A stretch of 64,000 bases of DNA from positions 89,931 through 153,930 of the forward strand of contig JBGAJY010000001.1 of assembly GCA_044224705.1 (NCBI GenBank), in the 5' to 3' direction. Source of the stretch: M3007 sp044224705. GTDB taxonomy: Bacteria > Bacteroidota > Bacteroidia > Chitinophagales > Saprospiraceae. The notes below the pieces were generated by a model, which saw nothing but the letters and a program-made list of their open reading frames with translations, was not told where the DNA came from and ran no database searches. A program made the translations under genes and the position numbers. This document shows, piece after piece, positions 45,717 to 54,479 of the stretch. Numbering within the stretch: the first letter of the stretch is position 1; the number at the start of each line of letters is the position of its first letter.

Positions 45717-48700
45717 CCCAGCAATTCCACCATCGGCCAGTCGGTCAGGGCTTTTTGCGCCATCAGGGTCAGGTCCACCTCGGTTTTCGTCCAGGTCTGA
45801 AAACCCGAATCCGGAGCGTCGAGCGCATCGAGCAGTTCGTTTCGGCGGACTTGAATCCAGGAATCCTGCAGGGCCGACAGGCAGTAGGCCGTGTTGGTCA
45901 GCGGGCTGTTCGGCGGCGGGTTCAACTGGGGATTGGCGGCGATGGTGATGGTCAGCGTTTGTCCGTCCTTCGAGGGCGTCCCGCTGACCGTGAAGCCTGG
46001 GTCCACCGCTTTGGCGCTGTGGACAAAGGTGGTCTGGTTGGCTTGCTGGAAAATCAGGGAGGCCAGCAGGACATTGCTCACCTGGTCCGGGTGCCTCGGG
46101 ATCGGGCTGATGAGCAGTCCGTTGAGGGCGAAGGGCAGGAGCTGGGGCTTGTTCAGATCGGTGGCCGGGCCCTTGCTGGTGTCCATGGCTTTGCCCCACA
46201 AGGATTGCGGCACGTCGCCAAGCACCGGTTCGATGGTAAAGTCCTTTAAAGGCGTTGTACCTCCGTTTTCCTCCAGTTTGTTCAGCGTGACGGTGAAATA
46301 GGACGTGATGTTCTCCTTGTCCATCGGCCCGATGTGCAGATCGGGGTTCCAGATTTGATTGCCGGGGTCCTGCGGCTTGGCCGGGTCGGGTCTTGAAAAA
46401 TACTTGTCCGGCTTTTGCAGATATGGCGAAGCGCCGTCGACCTCATATTTGGTCTGATCGTTCGGCACCACGTTCGGGTCACCGTTCCACTGCACGACGT
46501 TGGAAGGAATCTTGCTGTCGAGGTGAATGACAAAATTTTCGGGGTCGAGGATCCAGGCGTAGTCGCCGGCGTTTTGCTGCAATAAGCCGGAGGCGACCGT
46601 CGCCCCGATTTTGCTGGTCGTATCGGCCGTTGCCGCGAATTTGGCTGCGAGCGGTTGTTGTTTGGGCTTGGCGTCGGCCGGGAGGAAAGATTTTTCAAAA
46701 TCCGTCCAGTCGAGCGGCGCCGGCGTGGAGCGACCCGCGCCAAAGTGGATGGTGAATGTGACGATGGAGAGGTCGATATGCGCCAGCCCGCCGAATTCCG
46801 GCCCCCACATCGTGAGGTCCACGCCGACGTGAACGGTCACGGTGAACAGACCCAAATCGAGGGAAATGCCGATGTGCACGTAGGCGTCGGCCTCGTAGTG
46901 GAAAGGCGCCCAGCCGAGCAAAAAGTCGAAGCCCGCATCGAACCAGGCTTTCAGCGGTCCCGCATCCCAGGTCGCATACACCCGCATGCCCGCCATCATC
47001 ATACGCGGCGTCAGCGAAAAATAGGCCTCGCCGCCGATATGGAAGGGCCCCATGCCGTAGGACATGCTGAGGCGCGGCACCGTCGGGTAATTGTCGGGTT
47101 TCACAAACGCCGGGTGATAGCCGCCGATGGACACCACGAAATCGCCTTTGTACTCGCCGCCGAACCAGAAATAGAAGGCAAAACCGCCCGAAATGTGGCA
47201 CAAATTGGCAAAAACAAAAGAAGCCGGCGTCAAACGGCCGTCGAGGGCGAAACGCCCGACAGCCGGGTTGACGCTGGCCAGAATATCAATCTGTATGTAT
47301 GCCAGGGGCGCTTCGGTGTCGCCTTTGGGGAAGGTCATGGAACATTGCCCGAGCAATGCGATTTGTAGATCCACGCCGAACAGCACCGTCACCAGCGCGA
47401 AGGCGTCGATCATTTCGAAAGAGGTGAACTGAATGCCCGCGGCCACCCAGTACTCGCCGGGTTTGTCCTCAAATATGGTGGCCAAAGCCGGCAGCACCGT
47501 GCTCAAGGCGTCTTTCGGCGTACCCCCGACCGGCAGATTGGCGTTGGCATTGTGCGGGAGCAGGGGGTAATATGGCATCTGGTCGATCGTCGGGAGCAAC
47601 AGGTTGCGATTGATCCCGAAGCCGCCGGCAAACCCCGTGACGAAAAAGAACGGCGGTCCGCCGAGCGGAACGTTGATGTTGGCAAAAAGGAAAAACGAGG
47701 CGGGCGTCTTCACACCCGTTTGCTGATTCGTGGTGTCGGGCGCGTAGCCGCCGATGGCCGTGAGGCCGAAAGGGCCGGCTTTGACAATCACTTCGCCGTA
47801 ATAATTGATGATTTTCGTGAGGGCGTCCTCGCTTTTCAAAAAGCCGCCGCCAATTTCGAGCTCGCCTTTTTTGATGTCGAAACCCAGGCCTTGTAAGTCA
47901 AAACTGACCGTACTGCCCGCCTTTGATTTGGGCAGCGGCATCGGGAAAGTGATCGTCAGGCCTTCCAGATCGAGCACGAAACCCGTCACGGCAAATCCTG
48001 CTGAAATCCCGAAAGTGGCCTCTCCGTCGCTGTAATTCAAGCCGATTTTGTGCAAACTGACCGGCCCGAAGGTTTTGTCGATGTCGATCCAGTGCACGGG
48101 AGAGGCCGGCTGGGCCGCTTTTTGGGCAAATACGGGCGGGTTTTGGGCAGGGCCGGTGGCCACAGGGATGTTCATGGTGCCCATCGGACTGATCGGCGCA
48201 GAATTGTTTTGGCCTTGCTGGCCGAATACGGCGACGAGGTTAAAGCCCTGTTTGCTCAGCACGGCCTGACTCGGATTAGGCGCCAGCTGACCCGGTCCGG
48301 AGACCTGTGGCACCTGGAAATAGGCCTGCTGGCCTTGCGTGAGCGCCGCGTTGGTGTAAAAAAAGCCGAGTTTGTCGATGGCGAGATGGTCGATGCCAGG
48401 GATTTTGCCCACGACCGGGAGCTTGGACAAATTGATCACCCCGCCCAGCGAAGCGCCGAATACGTAGGCAGGTTTGCCGTTGACGAGGATGGGATTTTGA
48501 AAAGCCGCATCGGACGTGACTTCGTTGGTGTAGGCAAAATAAACGTTCAGCTTGCTGCCTTCGAACTGGATGCTGAATTCTCCGGCGAGTTCGAGGATCG
48601 CAGGGTTTTTATCGGTTTGTTGAATTTCGAGGGCAAAACCGTCGGCTTCGGCGTTCAGGCCGAGCTCGGCGGGCAGGGCGGCGTCGATGTTGAACTGCGT

Positions 48701-50653
48701 TGCAATGGCTTGCAGCAGGTCAGCCAGGGTGGGCGGGGTTATGGCCTTGTAGCTGCCTGTAAGGGTAAATTTTTTGGTCGCAGGCGGGCCGCTGTTGTCC
48801 TCTTCCGTGATGATGAGATCGAACTCGACGTTGATTTTTGGGGTCGGTTCCGGCGATATGTACGTGACTGTAGCGTCGAATTCTTTGGTGAATTCCGTGC
48901 CGCTGTGCGTCAGGTGAATGCCGAAGTTCAGGTCGAGCCCTTGCGCGTCGGCGTTTTTGATATCGATGCCGAAGTTGAAATTTTTGCTCTTCGTATTAAA
49001 ATCCGTGTGCAGGCTTTGCACCTGCCAGGCCGTCAGAAAGTCGGGGATGGATTTGGCATTGGGCTGGTCGGTGCCGAAAGTGTCGTCAATTTTTGCGCCT
49101 ATTTCGGTCAGGCTTTTTTTTTCCTCTTTCAAATCCAGGTCGCCGCTGAGCGTCCAGCCCTCGTCGGTGGCGTATTGCCCGTCCACGGAGAGGGAGTAAT
49201 CCGAAATGGTCATGATGCCCCCGGCTTCAATGGAAGTGTTTCCGGCAGGATCCTTCGTGACTTTGAACAACAGGCCGTCGAGACTGAATTTGGGCTGGGC
49301 TACAATGTCCCACTCGCCGTCCATGGTCAGTTCGCCGTCGTAGCCCACCTGGGTCTGCTGGTTCTGTTTGCTCAGGTCGAGTTCGAAAAACAAGGTCTCG
49401 ACGCTGAGGTCGGGCAGGTCCGGGTTGGTGGTACCCGTGAAAAAGGTGTACAGCTCGCTGATGGTGACGGGCTTTGCCAGGCCGCCGTAAAAGGTGTAGT
49501 TGCCGTCGGTAGAAAATCCGGCGCGCAGCTGGAGCCAGCTGTTGACCTGGCCGGAGAACTGGCCGTCTGTCACGGTTTTTCCGCCCTTGCTGCCGGGAAG
49601 GATATGGAAAATGATCTCGATGTTGTTCAAAAAGACATTGCCCCAAAGCGGCCATTTTTCGCTGTCCGAAGTGCCGATCGTGAGGGCGATGAGCTTGACC
49701 GTCGGGTCGCTTTTGGGATTAAAAACAACCTGCAGGTCTTTGAAATTCAGGTCGTTGGGGAATTTCAGATCGAAGCCCGGAACGCCCAGCGCCTCCACGC
49801 CCATAAAACTGACCAGTTGGGCCAGGCTGGCGGCGATCGGCAGGTCCATCTCGGCATCGAAAATGATGTCGGACGACAGGTCGCGGATATCGGCTGAAAA
49901 AGTGATCAGGTTGTCTTGAAAAGTGAGCGTGTTGCTCAGGCGTACCATGTTGTCCGTCTGCCACACCTTGTCGTTGGTGTTGAAGTTGGCATTGGCAAAA
50001 ATCTCGATGACCGGGGCTGTGATGGTCAGGGGCCCGAGCTGGGCGCTGCTGTCGCTGGGAATGATGTCGAGCGATCCGCTGGGCACGGATTGAAGCACCG
50101 TGCCCGTGTTGTTACCGACCATTTCAAACTGCCCGGACAACTCCGGCGCATCCAGGCCGGGCAACAAAGCGCTGACCAGGCTGAGCGGTCCGGCGTCGAT
50201 GTCGAGCACGGCATCCACATAAAACCACAGGATGGTCTCGTCGGTTTCGCTTTCGTAGTTGGCCCAGTACAGCTGGGGTTTGGACAAGGGCAATTGCTGG
50301 ATGATCGGGGCATTGAGCGCAGGGAACAGGGTATGGAGGCTCAGGCCGTCTTTGGCCGTGGCGCTGATGGCGATCTGGATGGTGGTACCGTCCATTTTGA
50401 TCACGACCGGGTTGATGTTCATGCCATCGAAAGGCCCGCCCTGGCCGGTTCCGGAGAAGGTGATCACACCGTTTATTGAATCAAACTTGTAGTTGGCAGC
50501 CGTTACGCCCGTGATAGCAACGGCTCCCTGGGTATCCGGAAAGTTGATTTGCAAAACCGGGGTCAGGACCGCGTCCTGTCCAAAAGTTGCCGGCGAAAGA
50601 ACAATGTTGGGCAATTGGCCCTGGAGCGCGGCATTGATTTCAGCGATGGTCAT
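45710..50653 (-). CDS. DUF6603-type giant protein (1647 aa)
   Basis: Starts MTIAEINAALQGQLPNIVLS. No signal peptide. The region about 1000-1305 matches my memory of DUF6603: FFFVTGFAGGFGINRNLLLPTIDQMPYYPLL, EYWVAAGIQFTSFEMIDAFALV, PHMMMAGMRVYATWDAG-like strands and FTIHFGAG. The N-terminal ~900 residues are repetitive beta-strand-rich segments. The C-terminus (about 1330-1647) has several unrecognised segments ending KALTDWPMVELLGA. DUF6603 has no known function. It starts 54 bases after the MBL gene in the same direction. Confidence 0.75.
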   Translation of the reverse strand: MTIAEINAALQGQLPNIVLSPATFGQDAVLTPVLQINFPDTQGAVAITGVTAANYKFDSINGVITFSGTGQGGPFDGMNINPVVIKMDGTTIQIAISATAKDGLSLHTLFPALNAPIIQQLPLSKPQLYWANYESETDETILWFYVDAVLDIDAGPLSLVSALLPGLDAPELSGQFEMVGNNTGTVLQSVPSGSLDIIPSDSSAQLGPLTITAPVIEIFANANFNTNDKVWQTDNMVRLSNTLTFQDNLITFSADIRDLSSDIIFDAEMDLPIAASLAQLVSFMGVEALGVPGFDLKFPNDLNFKDLQVVFNPKSDPTVKLIALTIGTSDSEKWPLWGNVFLNNIEIIFHILPGSKGGKTVTDGQFSGQVNSWLQLRAGFSTDGNYTFYGGLAKPVTISELYTFFTGTTNPDLPDLSVETLFFELDLSKQNQQTQVGYDGELTMDGEWDIVAQPKFSLDGLLFKVTKDPAGNTSIEAGGIMTISDYSLSVDGQYATDEGWTLSGDLDLKEEKKSLTEIGAKIDDTFGTDQPNAKSIPDFLTAWQVQSLHTDFNTKSKNFNFGIDIKNADAQGLDLNFGIHLTHSGTEFTKEFDATVTYISPEPTPKINVEFDLIITEEDNSGPPATKKFTLTGSYKAITPPTLADLLQAIATQFNIDAALPAELGLNAEADGFALEIQQTDKNPAILELAGEFSIQFEGSKLNVYFAYTNEVTSDAAFQNPILVNGKPAYVFGASLGGVINLSKLPVVGKIPGIDHLAIDKLGFFYTNAALTQGQQAYFQVPQVSGPGQLAPNPSQAVLSKQGFNLVAVFGQQGQNNSAPISPMGTMNIPVATGPAQNPPVFAQKAAQPASPVHWIDIDKTFGPVSLHKIGLNYSDGEATFGISAGFAVTGFVLDLEGLTITFPMPLPKSKAGSTVSFDLQGLGFDIKKGELEIGGGFLKSEDALTKIINYYGEVIVKAGPFGLTAIGGYAPDTTNQQTGVKTPASFFLFANINVPLGGPPFFFVTGFAGGFGINRNLLLPTIDQMPYYPLLPHNANANLPVGGTPKDALSTVLPALATIFEDKPGEYWVAAGIQFTSFEMIDAFALVTVLFGVDLQIALLGQCSMTFPKGDTEAPLAYIQIDILASVNPAVGRFALDGRLTPASFVFANLCHISGGFAFYFWFGGEYKGDFVVSIGGYHPAFVKPDNYPTVPRLSMSYGMGPFHIGGEAYFSLTPRMMMAGMRVYATWDAGPLKAWFDAGFDFLLGWAPFHYEADAYVHIGISLDLGLFTVTVHVGVDLTMWGPEFGGLAHIDLSIVTFTIHFGAGRSTPAPLDWTDFEKSFLPADAKPKQQPLAAKFAATADTTSKIGATVASGLLQQNAGDYAWILDPENFVIHLDSKIPSNVVQWNGDPNVVPNDQTKYEVDGASPYLQKPDKYFSRPDPAKPQDPGNQIWNPDLHIGPMDKENITSYFTVTLNKLEENGGTTPLKDFTIEPVLGDVPQSLWGKAMDTSKGPATDLNKPQLLPFALNGLLISPIPRHPDQVSNVLLASLIFQQANQTTFVHSAKAVDPGFTVSGTPSKDGQTLTITIAANPQLNPPPNSPLTNTAYCLSALQDSWIQVRRNELLDALDAPDSGFQTWTKTEVDLTLMAQKALTDWPMVELLGA

Positions 50654-50707
50654 GAAGCGTCGTATTCAAAGGGTGGAGGGCAAGGTTTGTATGGTACCGG
50701 GAGGGGG

Positions 50708-52171
50708 CTATTTGTTCGATTTGAAGGAGATTTGAATCGAATCGTTGGAGCCCGTGGCAAACAATTGGGCGGTGGTGGCAGCGAAATACTTTTGTGCAAC
50801 AGGGTCTCCCTTCATGAAAGCCCAAATGTCATGCGCCCCGGCGTTGGCCGGCAATTTAGGCGGATACAAAGCCAGGATGCGCTGTTTGGGCAGTCGATGC
50901 ACGGTGGTGTATTCGCCGCTGGTACTCGCCACGGCCCGATTCATAGCCGTGAGCGAATTGACAAAAAACACACTGGAAGAGGTGGAGCTGCCGTGGTGTC
51001 CGATGCGGAAGGTCTGCACCTTGGCCAATTGCTTCTTAAAGTAATCTACCATAAATCGTTCCGTGACGACCGTGGCATCCCCGGTAATCAGGATATTTTG
51101 TCCGAAACAACTGGCCATGGCGACGAGGCTTCTCTTGTTGGGCGCGGTGGCATTGATCTTGGGCTCCTTGGCGCCTTTCAAATCCGAGTCATTTTTGACA
51201 AATTTGCCATCCACCCACACCCCCGTGGTATTACTGGCCAGTACCGAAAGGCGAAAATCACTGGTGCCGTCTTCATAGTACAGGACCATATCGCCGGTTG
51301 CGGGGTCAATAAATTCGTTGTTGGTCAGGTTGGGTTTACCCGATGTGGCGGTGATGCTGGTACTGTTGATTTGTTTAACCACCGTGACATTTCCGTTGTC
51401 CCCGGCGGCCAATTCCCGGAGGTCCACCTTCCGCAGATCGGCTTTTGTCGTTCCGGCGATTTGTTTGATATAAGCACTGGAAGTGTATTTGGTAATAGCA
51501 TCGGCTCCGCCGAAATAGACCACACCGACCGTCAGTCCGGTAATGGTGCCCAGGATGTCTTCGAGTTTGTTGTGGTGGTCGGAATCGGGGTGGCTCAACA
51601 CGAGAATGTCGATGGTGCTGGCTCCGTTGAGAAAGGTTTTCGAAGTGACGGAGTTGCCGATAATCTCCTCTGGCGTACCATTTACGGAGGGGTCATAACC
51701 GGGGATGAGGGAGGTGACGTCGGTGAGGGCATCGCTTCCACAGTCCAGCATGATGGTTTTTCCTTTGGGCGTAGTGATCAGGGTGCAGTCGCCCAGGCCT
51801 ACGTTGACGAAATTGATATAAAATTTCCCGTTGCCTGCATACTCTCCGGAGTTGTCCTTTATCACCAGCCTGTTTGCGAAATTGCGTTGTTTGGCCATCT
51901 GGGAGCGCAGCGCTTCCACATCCTGATTTAAAGTGTCGGACAGGTTTTGAAGCGCAGTCATGGCGCTCCTTGGCGTATAGGCCGGGCTGAATGCTCCCCT
52001 CAGGTTACCCTGGTTCTCGTTGATGTACTGCCATGCCGCCCTCAATACCTGGACGCTGTTTTGATTGGTATTGAGGCGGTCGGACAATTTGCCTTTGTTT
52101 TTTTTCGGAACGCTCAGTACACGTTTCAGCTTGTCCAGGGTGTTGACAGGATTTTTTTTCCTTTTTGGCAT
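50708..52171 (-). CDS. ComEC-like metallo-beta-lactamase fold protein
   Basis: 487 residues. Basic N-terminus (MPKRKKNPVNTLDKLKRVLSVPKKNKG) and helical region 1-115, then an MBL fold: FVNVGLGDCTLI and IMLDCGSDALTD, the metal motif SHPDSDHHNKL (H194, D196, D198, H199), then LITGDATVV and IGHHGSSTSSS. These are the ComEC/Rec2-type metal-binding motifs, so a hydrolase acting on a phosphodiester or similar bond is likely. It is first in transcription order of the cluster. Substrate unknown. Confidence 0.8.
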   Translation of the reverse strand: MPKRKKNPVNTLDKLKRVLSVPKKNKGKLSDRLNTNQNSVQVLRAAWQYINENQGNLRGAFSPAYTPRSAMTALQNLSDTLNQDVEALRSQMAKQRNFANRLVIKDNSGEYAGNGKFYINFVNVGLGDCTLITTPKGKTIMLDCGSDALTDVTSLIPGYDPSVNGTPEEIIGNSVTSKTFLNGASTIDILVLSHPDSDHHNKLEDILGTITGLTVGVVYFGGADAITKYTSSAYIKQIAGTTKADLRKVDLRELAAGDNGNVTVVKQINSTSITATSGKPNLTNNEFIDPATGDMVLYYEDGTSDFRLSVLASNTTGVWVDGKFVKNDSDLKGAKEPKINATAPNKRSLVAMASCFGQNILITGDATVVTERFMVDYFKKQLAKVQTFRIGHHGSSTSSSVFFVNSLTAMNRAVASTSGEYTTVHRLPKQRILALYPPKLPANAGAHDIWAFMKGDPVAQKYFAATTAQLFATGSNDSIQISFKSNK

Positions 52172-52593
52172 AAGGGTTTGTCATTTGATTGTTCAGTACT
52201 CGGACTATCAGCGGAGCGCATCGCGCAGGGTTGAGCCTGAATTTGCCTGAAACGTTTACAGCAAACGGTCATTCTCCGCCTATTACGGGTATTGTTTCAC
52301 CTGGAGCATGCCGGGTTATTCATGCGTGGGGCGAAAACCGGGAAATTGAATTTTGGGTCAGGCAGAGGCGCAGCCGGGTGCGGGAATGGGGGAAAAACTT
52401 AACGCAGCTTAAAATTATATATCCGTTTGCAACCGGGCAATTAAATGAGGAATATTTAAATTTTTTTTCAACCGGACGAAACAAAAGGAGGCCGGGGTTA
52501 CCCCCAAACCTCCTTGCTTCTTCGCGGACGCCCTCGGCATCTGGACGCATTGCGCGGCAGATGGGCCGCAAATTTTGGCGCTGCCCCCTCCGC
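52172..52593. other. Intergenic region with no gene supported
   Basis: 422 bases between the MBL gene and the YCII gene. It must hold the promoter of the minus-strand block, but I see no TAnnTTTG match upstream of 52171 on that strand. The right part is AT-rich (about 52380-52470) and contains the hairpin at 52485-52515. The 150-residue frame here (52189-52641) is low-complexity and overlaps the YCII gene, so I do not support it. Confidence 0.5.
52485..52515 (-). terminator. Hairpin AAGGAGG...CCTCCTT (related to 19381-19415)
   Basis: Outer arms 52485-52491 and 52509-52515, inner GGGG/CCCC. It lies downstream of the YCII gene on the minus strand, 78 bases past its stop. Followed by cttcttcg as at 19381. 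Confidence 0.5.
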
Positions 52594-52977
52594 TCAGCCC
52601 CCTTTCGGATAAACGTAGTCCAAACTCTTTTCTTCGGTTAAAATCGCGCGGACCTCGATGCGGGTGCCTGCGCCGGGGGCGAATTCGGGATTACCCTTCG
52701 CGATGGCAATGGCTTCGTCCATGTCGGCGGCCCGGATGTGGTAGTAGCCGATGATGATTTCTTTGCTTTCGTTGTAGGGGCCGTCTTTCCACAGGCCGGG
52801 CGAGCCCGAGAGCATGGTTCCTTCGGTTCCCAGCGGCTGTGCGCCGATGAGCCGGCCTTTGCTTTTCAAATCACTGATGTAGGCCATGACGGCCTGCAGG
52901 AACTGTTGCATTTGCTCGGGCGATTTTTCGGAGTGGTGTCCCGCTTCGTTGCGGAGGAGGAGCATGAATTCTTTCAT
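52594..52977 (-). CDS. YCII-related (DGPF-type) protein
   Basis: 127 residues. Features are MKEFMLLLRNEAGHH at the start, WKDGPYNESKEIIIGYYHI (a DGPY form of the DGPF motif) and AIAIAKGNPEFAPGAGTRIEVR. YciI-domain proteins are small dimeric alpha-beta proteins often encoded beside ECF sigma factors of group ECF42, where the motif DGPF gives the family its name. Here it follows that sigma factor by 86 bases in the same direction. Biochemical role unknown. Confidence 0.85.
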   Translation of the reverse strand: MKEFMLLLRNEAGHHSEKSPEQMQQFLQAVMAYISDLKSKGRLIGAQPLGTEGTMLSGSPGLWKDGPYNESKEIIIGYYHIRAADMDEAIAIAKGNPEFAPGAGTRIEVRAILTEEKSLDYVYPKGG

Positions 52978-53063
52978 CTTTTTTTGTTTGAATGTTGAAC
53001 TGAATGCCCCATCGACAAATGAGGATTGGGAAAAGGGACATGCTTCCCGAAAAAATTTTCAAA

Positions 53064-54332
53064 CTATTTTTCCCGGCAGGCGGACAGCCTTTTCTGCAAG
53101 GCCGCCCGCTCGGCGGGAGACGCCGACAGGGCCAGCGCCCGTTCATATTCCGATGCGGCTTCCTTGAAACGCCTCAGGTCCTCTAACAACGAAGCCCGGG
53201 TAGCAGGATAAAGCGGATAGCTGTGGATCACAGCCTCTTTGCCGATGCTTTCGAGTGCTCGAAGGGCCGTTTCCGGGCCGTGAACCTGAGCCACTGCGAC
53301 CGCCCGGTTGAGCAACACCAACGGCGAAGGATCGAGCTCCGCAAGGCTGTCGTACAGGTCCAGAATGGCCGGCCAATCCGTGACACTAAATTCGGCAGCC
53401 AGACAATGACAGGCCGAAACGGCAGCCAGGATGTGGTAGGCGGAAGGTCCGGCCCCGCTGTCCGACATGGATTTTTCCAGGCTGGCTATTCCTTGCGCGA
53501 TGAGGTCGCGGCGCCAGAGGGATCGGTTTTGTTCGGCGAGTGTCAGGGCATTGCCCGCTTCGTCCAGGCGCGCCGGGAAACGCGCGGCATTGAGTTGCAT
53601 GAGCGCGAGCAGGGCATGGATTTTTGATTTTTCGGGCAAAATAGGGCTGTTTTCGAGGATGCCCGCGAGCCGCAGGGCCTCGCCGCAGAGCTCGAATCGA
53701 ATCAGGTCCTCGCCTTTTGACGCGCTGTATCCTTCGTTGAACAGGAGGTAAATGATTTCCAGCACAGCGTCGAGGCGGGCTTCCAGTTCGGCGCCGCCGG
53801 GCAGTTCGAGGGAAATTTTGGCTGCGCGGAGTTTTTGCCGCGCCCGGACCAGGCGTTTGTTGATGTTTTCCTCGTTGCTGAGAAAGGCCCGCGCAATTTC
53901 GGGAATGCCGAACCCGCACAGCGTTTTAAGCGCCAGGGCCACCTGCGAGTCGGCGGAAATGGCCGGATGGCAGCAGGCGAAGAGCATGCGCACCGTGTCG
54001 TCCAGCATTTCGGGTTCGGAGAAATTCCAATGGTCGCCTTCATCGTCCGGCCCGACGAGGCGCTCGGCGAGATTTTGTCCCAGGCGCCCGCGTTTGAGCG
54101 CATTAATCAGCTTGTTTTTTGCCACGCGGAACAGCCAGGCGGGCGGGTTGTCGGGCACGCCCCGGTACGGCCAGATTTGGGTGGCTTCCAGCAGGGCATC
54201 CTGCACCGCGTCTTCGGCTGATTTGAGCTGTGCAATGCCGAAATGGCGCACCAGAACGGACACGATTTTTCCCGCCTCGCGGCGGAAAAGGTGTTCGACG
54301 AGGGGAGCGATGTCGGGCGGGTGCTGTGCCAT
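53064..54332 (-). CDS. ECF42-type RNA polymerase sigma factor with C-terminal TPR-like region
   Basis: 422 residues. sigma-2 (FGIAQLKSAEDAVQDALLEATQIWP then AWLFRVAKNKLINALKR) and sigma-4 (ALKTLCGFGIPEIARAFLSNEENINKRLVRARQKLR) are followed by a long C-terminal extension with DUF6596-type helical repeats (LDAVLEIIYLLFNEGYSASKGE, LNRAVAVAQVHGP, and YERALALSASPAERAALQKRL). This matches group ECF42, which lacks an anti-sigma factor; the C-terminal extension is needed for function in the family. Probably controls the neighbouring YCII gene. Confidence 0.9.
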   Translation of the reverse strand: MAQHPPDIAPLVEHLFRREAGKIVSVLVRHFGIAQLKSAEDAVQDALLEATQIWPYRGVPDNPPAWLFRVAKNKLINALKRGRLGQNLAERLVGPDDEGDHWNFSEPEMLDDTVRMLFACCHPAISADSQVALALKTLCGFGIPEIARAFLSNEENINKRLVRARQKLRAAKISLELPGGAELEARLDAVLEIIYLLFNEGYSASKGEDLIRFELCGEALRLAGILENSPILPEKSKIHALLALMQLNAARFPARLDEAGNALTLAEQNRSLWRRDLIAQGIASLEKSMSDSGAGPSAYHILAAVSACHCLAAEFSVTDWPAILDLYDSLAELDPSPLVLLNRAVAVAQVHGPETALRALESIGKEAVIHSYPLYPATRASLLEDLRRFKEAASEYERALALSASPAERAALQKRLSACREK

Positions 54333-54413
54333 GGGTGGGCAGAAGTCTGGTTTTTTAAGAATCCTTCATGGGTGGTTCAAAAATTGGAGGAGGAGACAGA
54401 TATTCAATACGTT

Positions 54414-54462
54414 TTGTTTTAAATCTGCCCATCCCGGCACCAGTCATTGCACATTATGCCGC
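54414..54462 (+). repeat. Decayed direct copy of the dnaE leader
   Basis: 49 bases matching 59889-59937 at 42 positions, including the promoter (TAAATCTG in place of TAAATTTG), leader and the ATG start of dnaE (here 54456). The rest of dnaE is absent. It lies in front of the end of the 1754-aa T9SS gene, so the T9SS gene is flanked by direct copies of the dnaE leader. Confidence 0.65.
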
Positions 54463-54479
54463 CTTGCCGGAATATTAGG

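Noticed and set aside
48050..49897. 615-residue plus-strand frame opposite the DUF6603 gene
   Set aside because: Shadow of a clear coding frame; no domain seen.
38766..52171. Contractile injection or phage-tail cluster
   Set aside because: I saw no sheath, tube, baseplate or tail-fibre proteins; large unknown proteins alone do not support it.
20555..52171. T9SS surface proteins for the central block
   Set aside because: No signal peptides and no C-terminal sorting domains, unlike 5706-9362 and 54480-59744.
52189..52641. 150-residue plus-strand frame in the intergenic region
   Set aside because: No domain, unusual composition and overlap with the YCII gene on the other strand.
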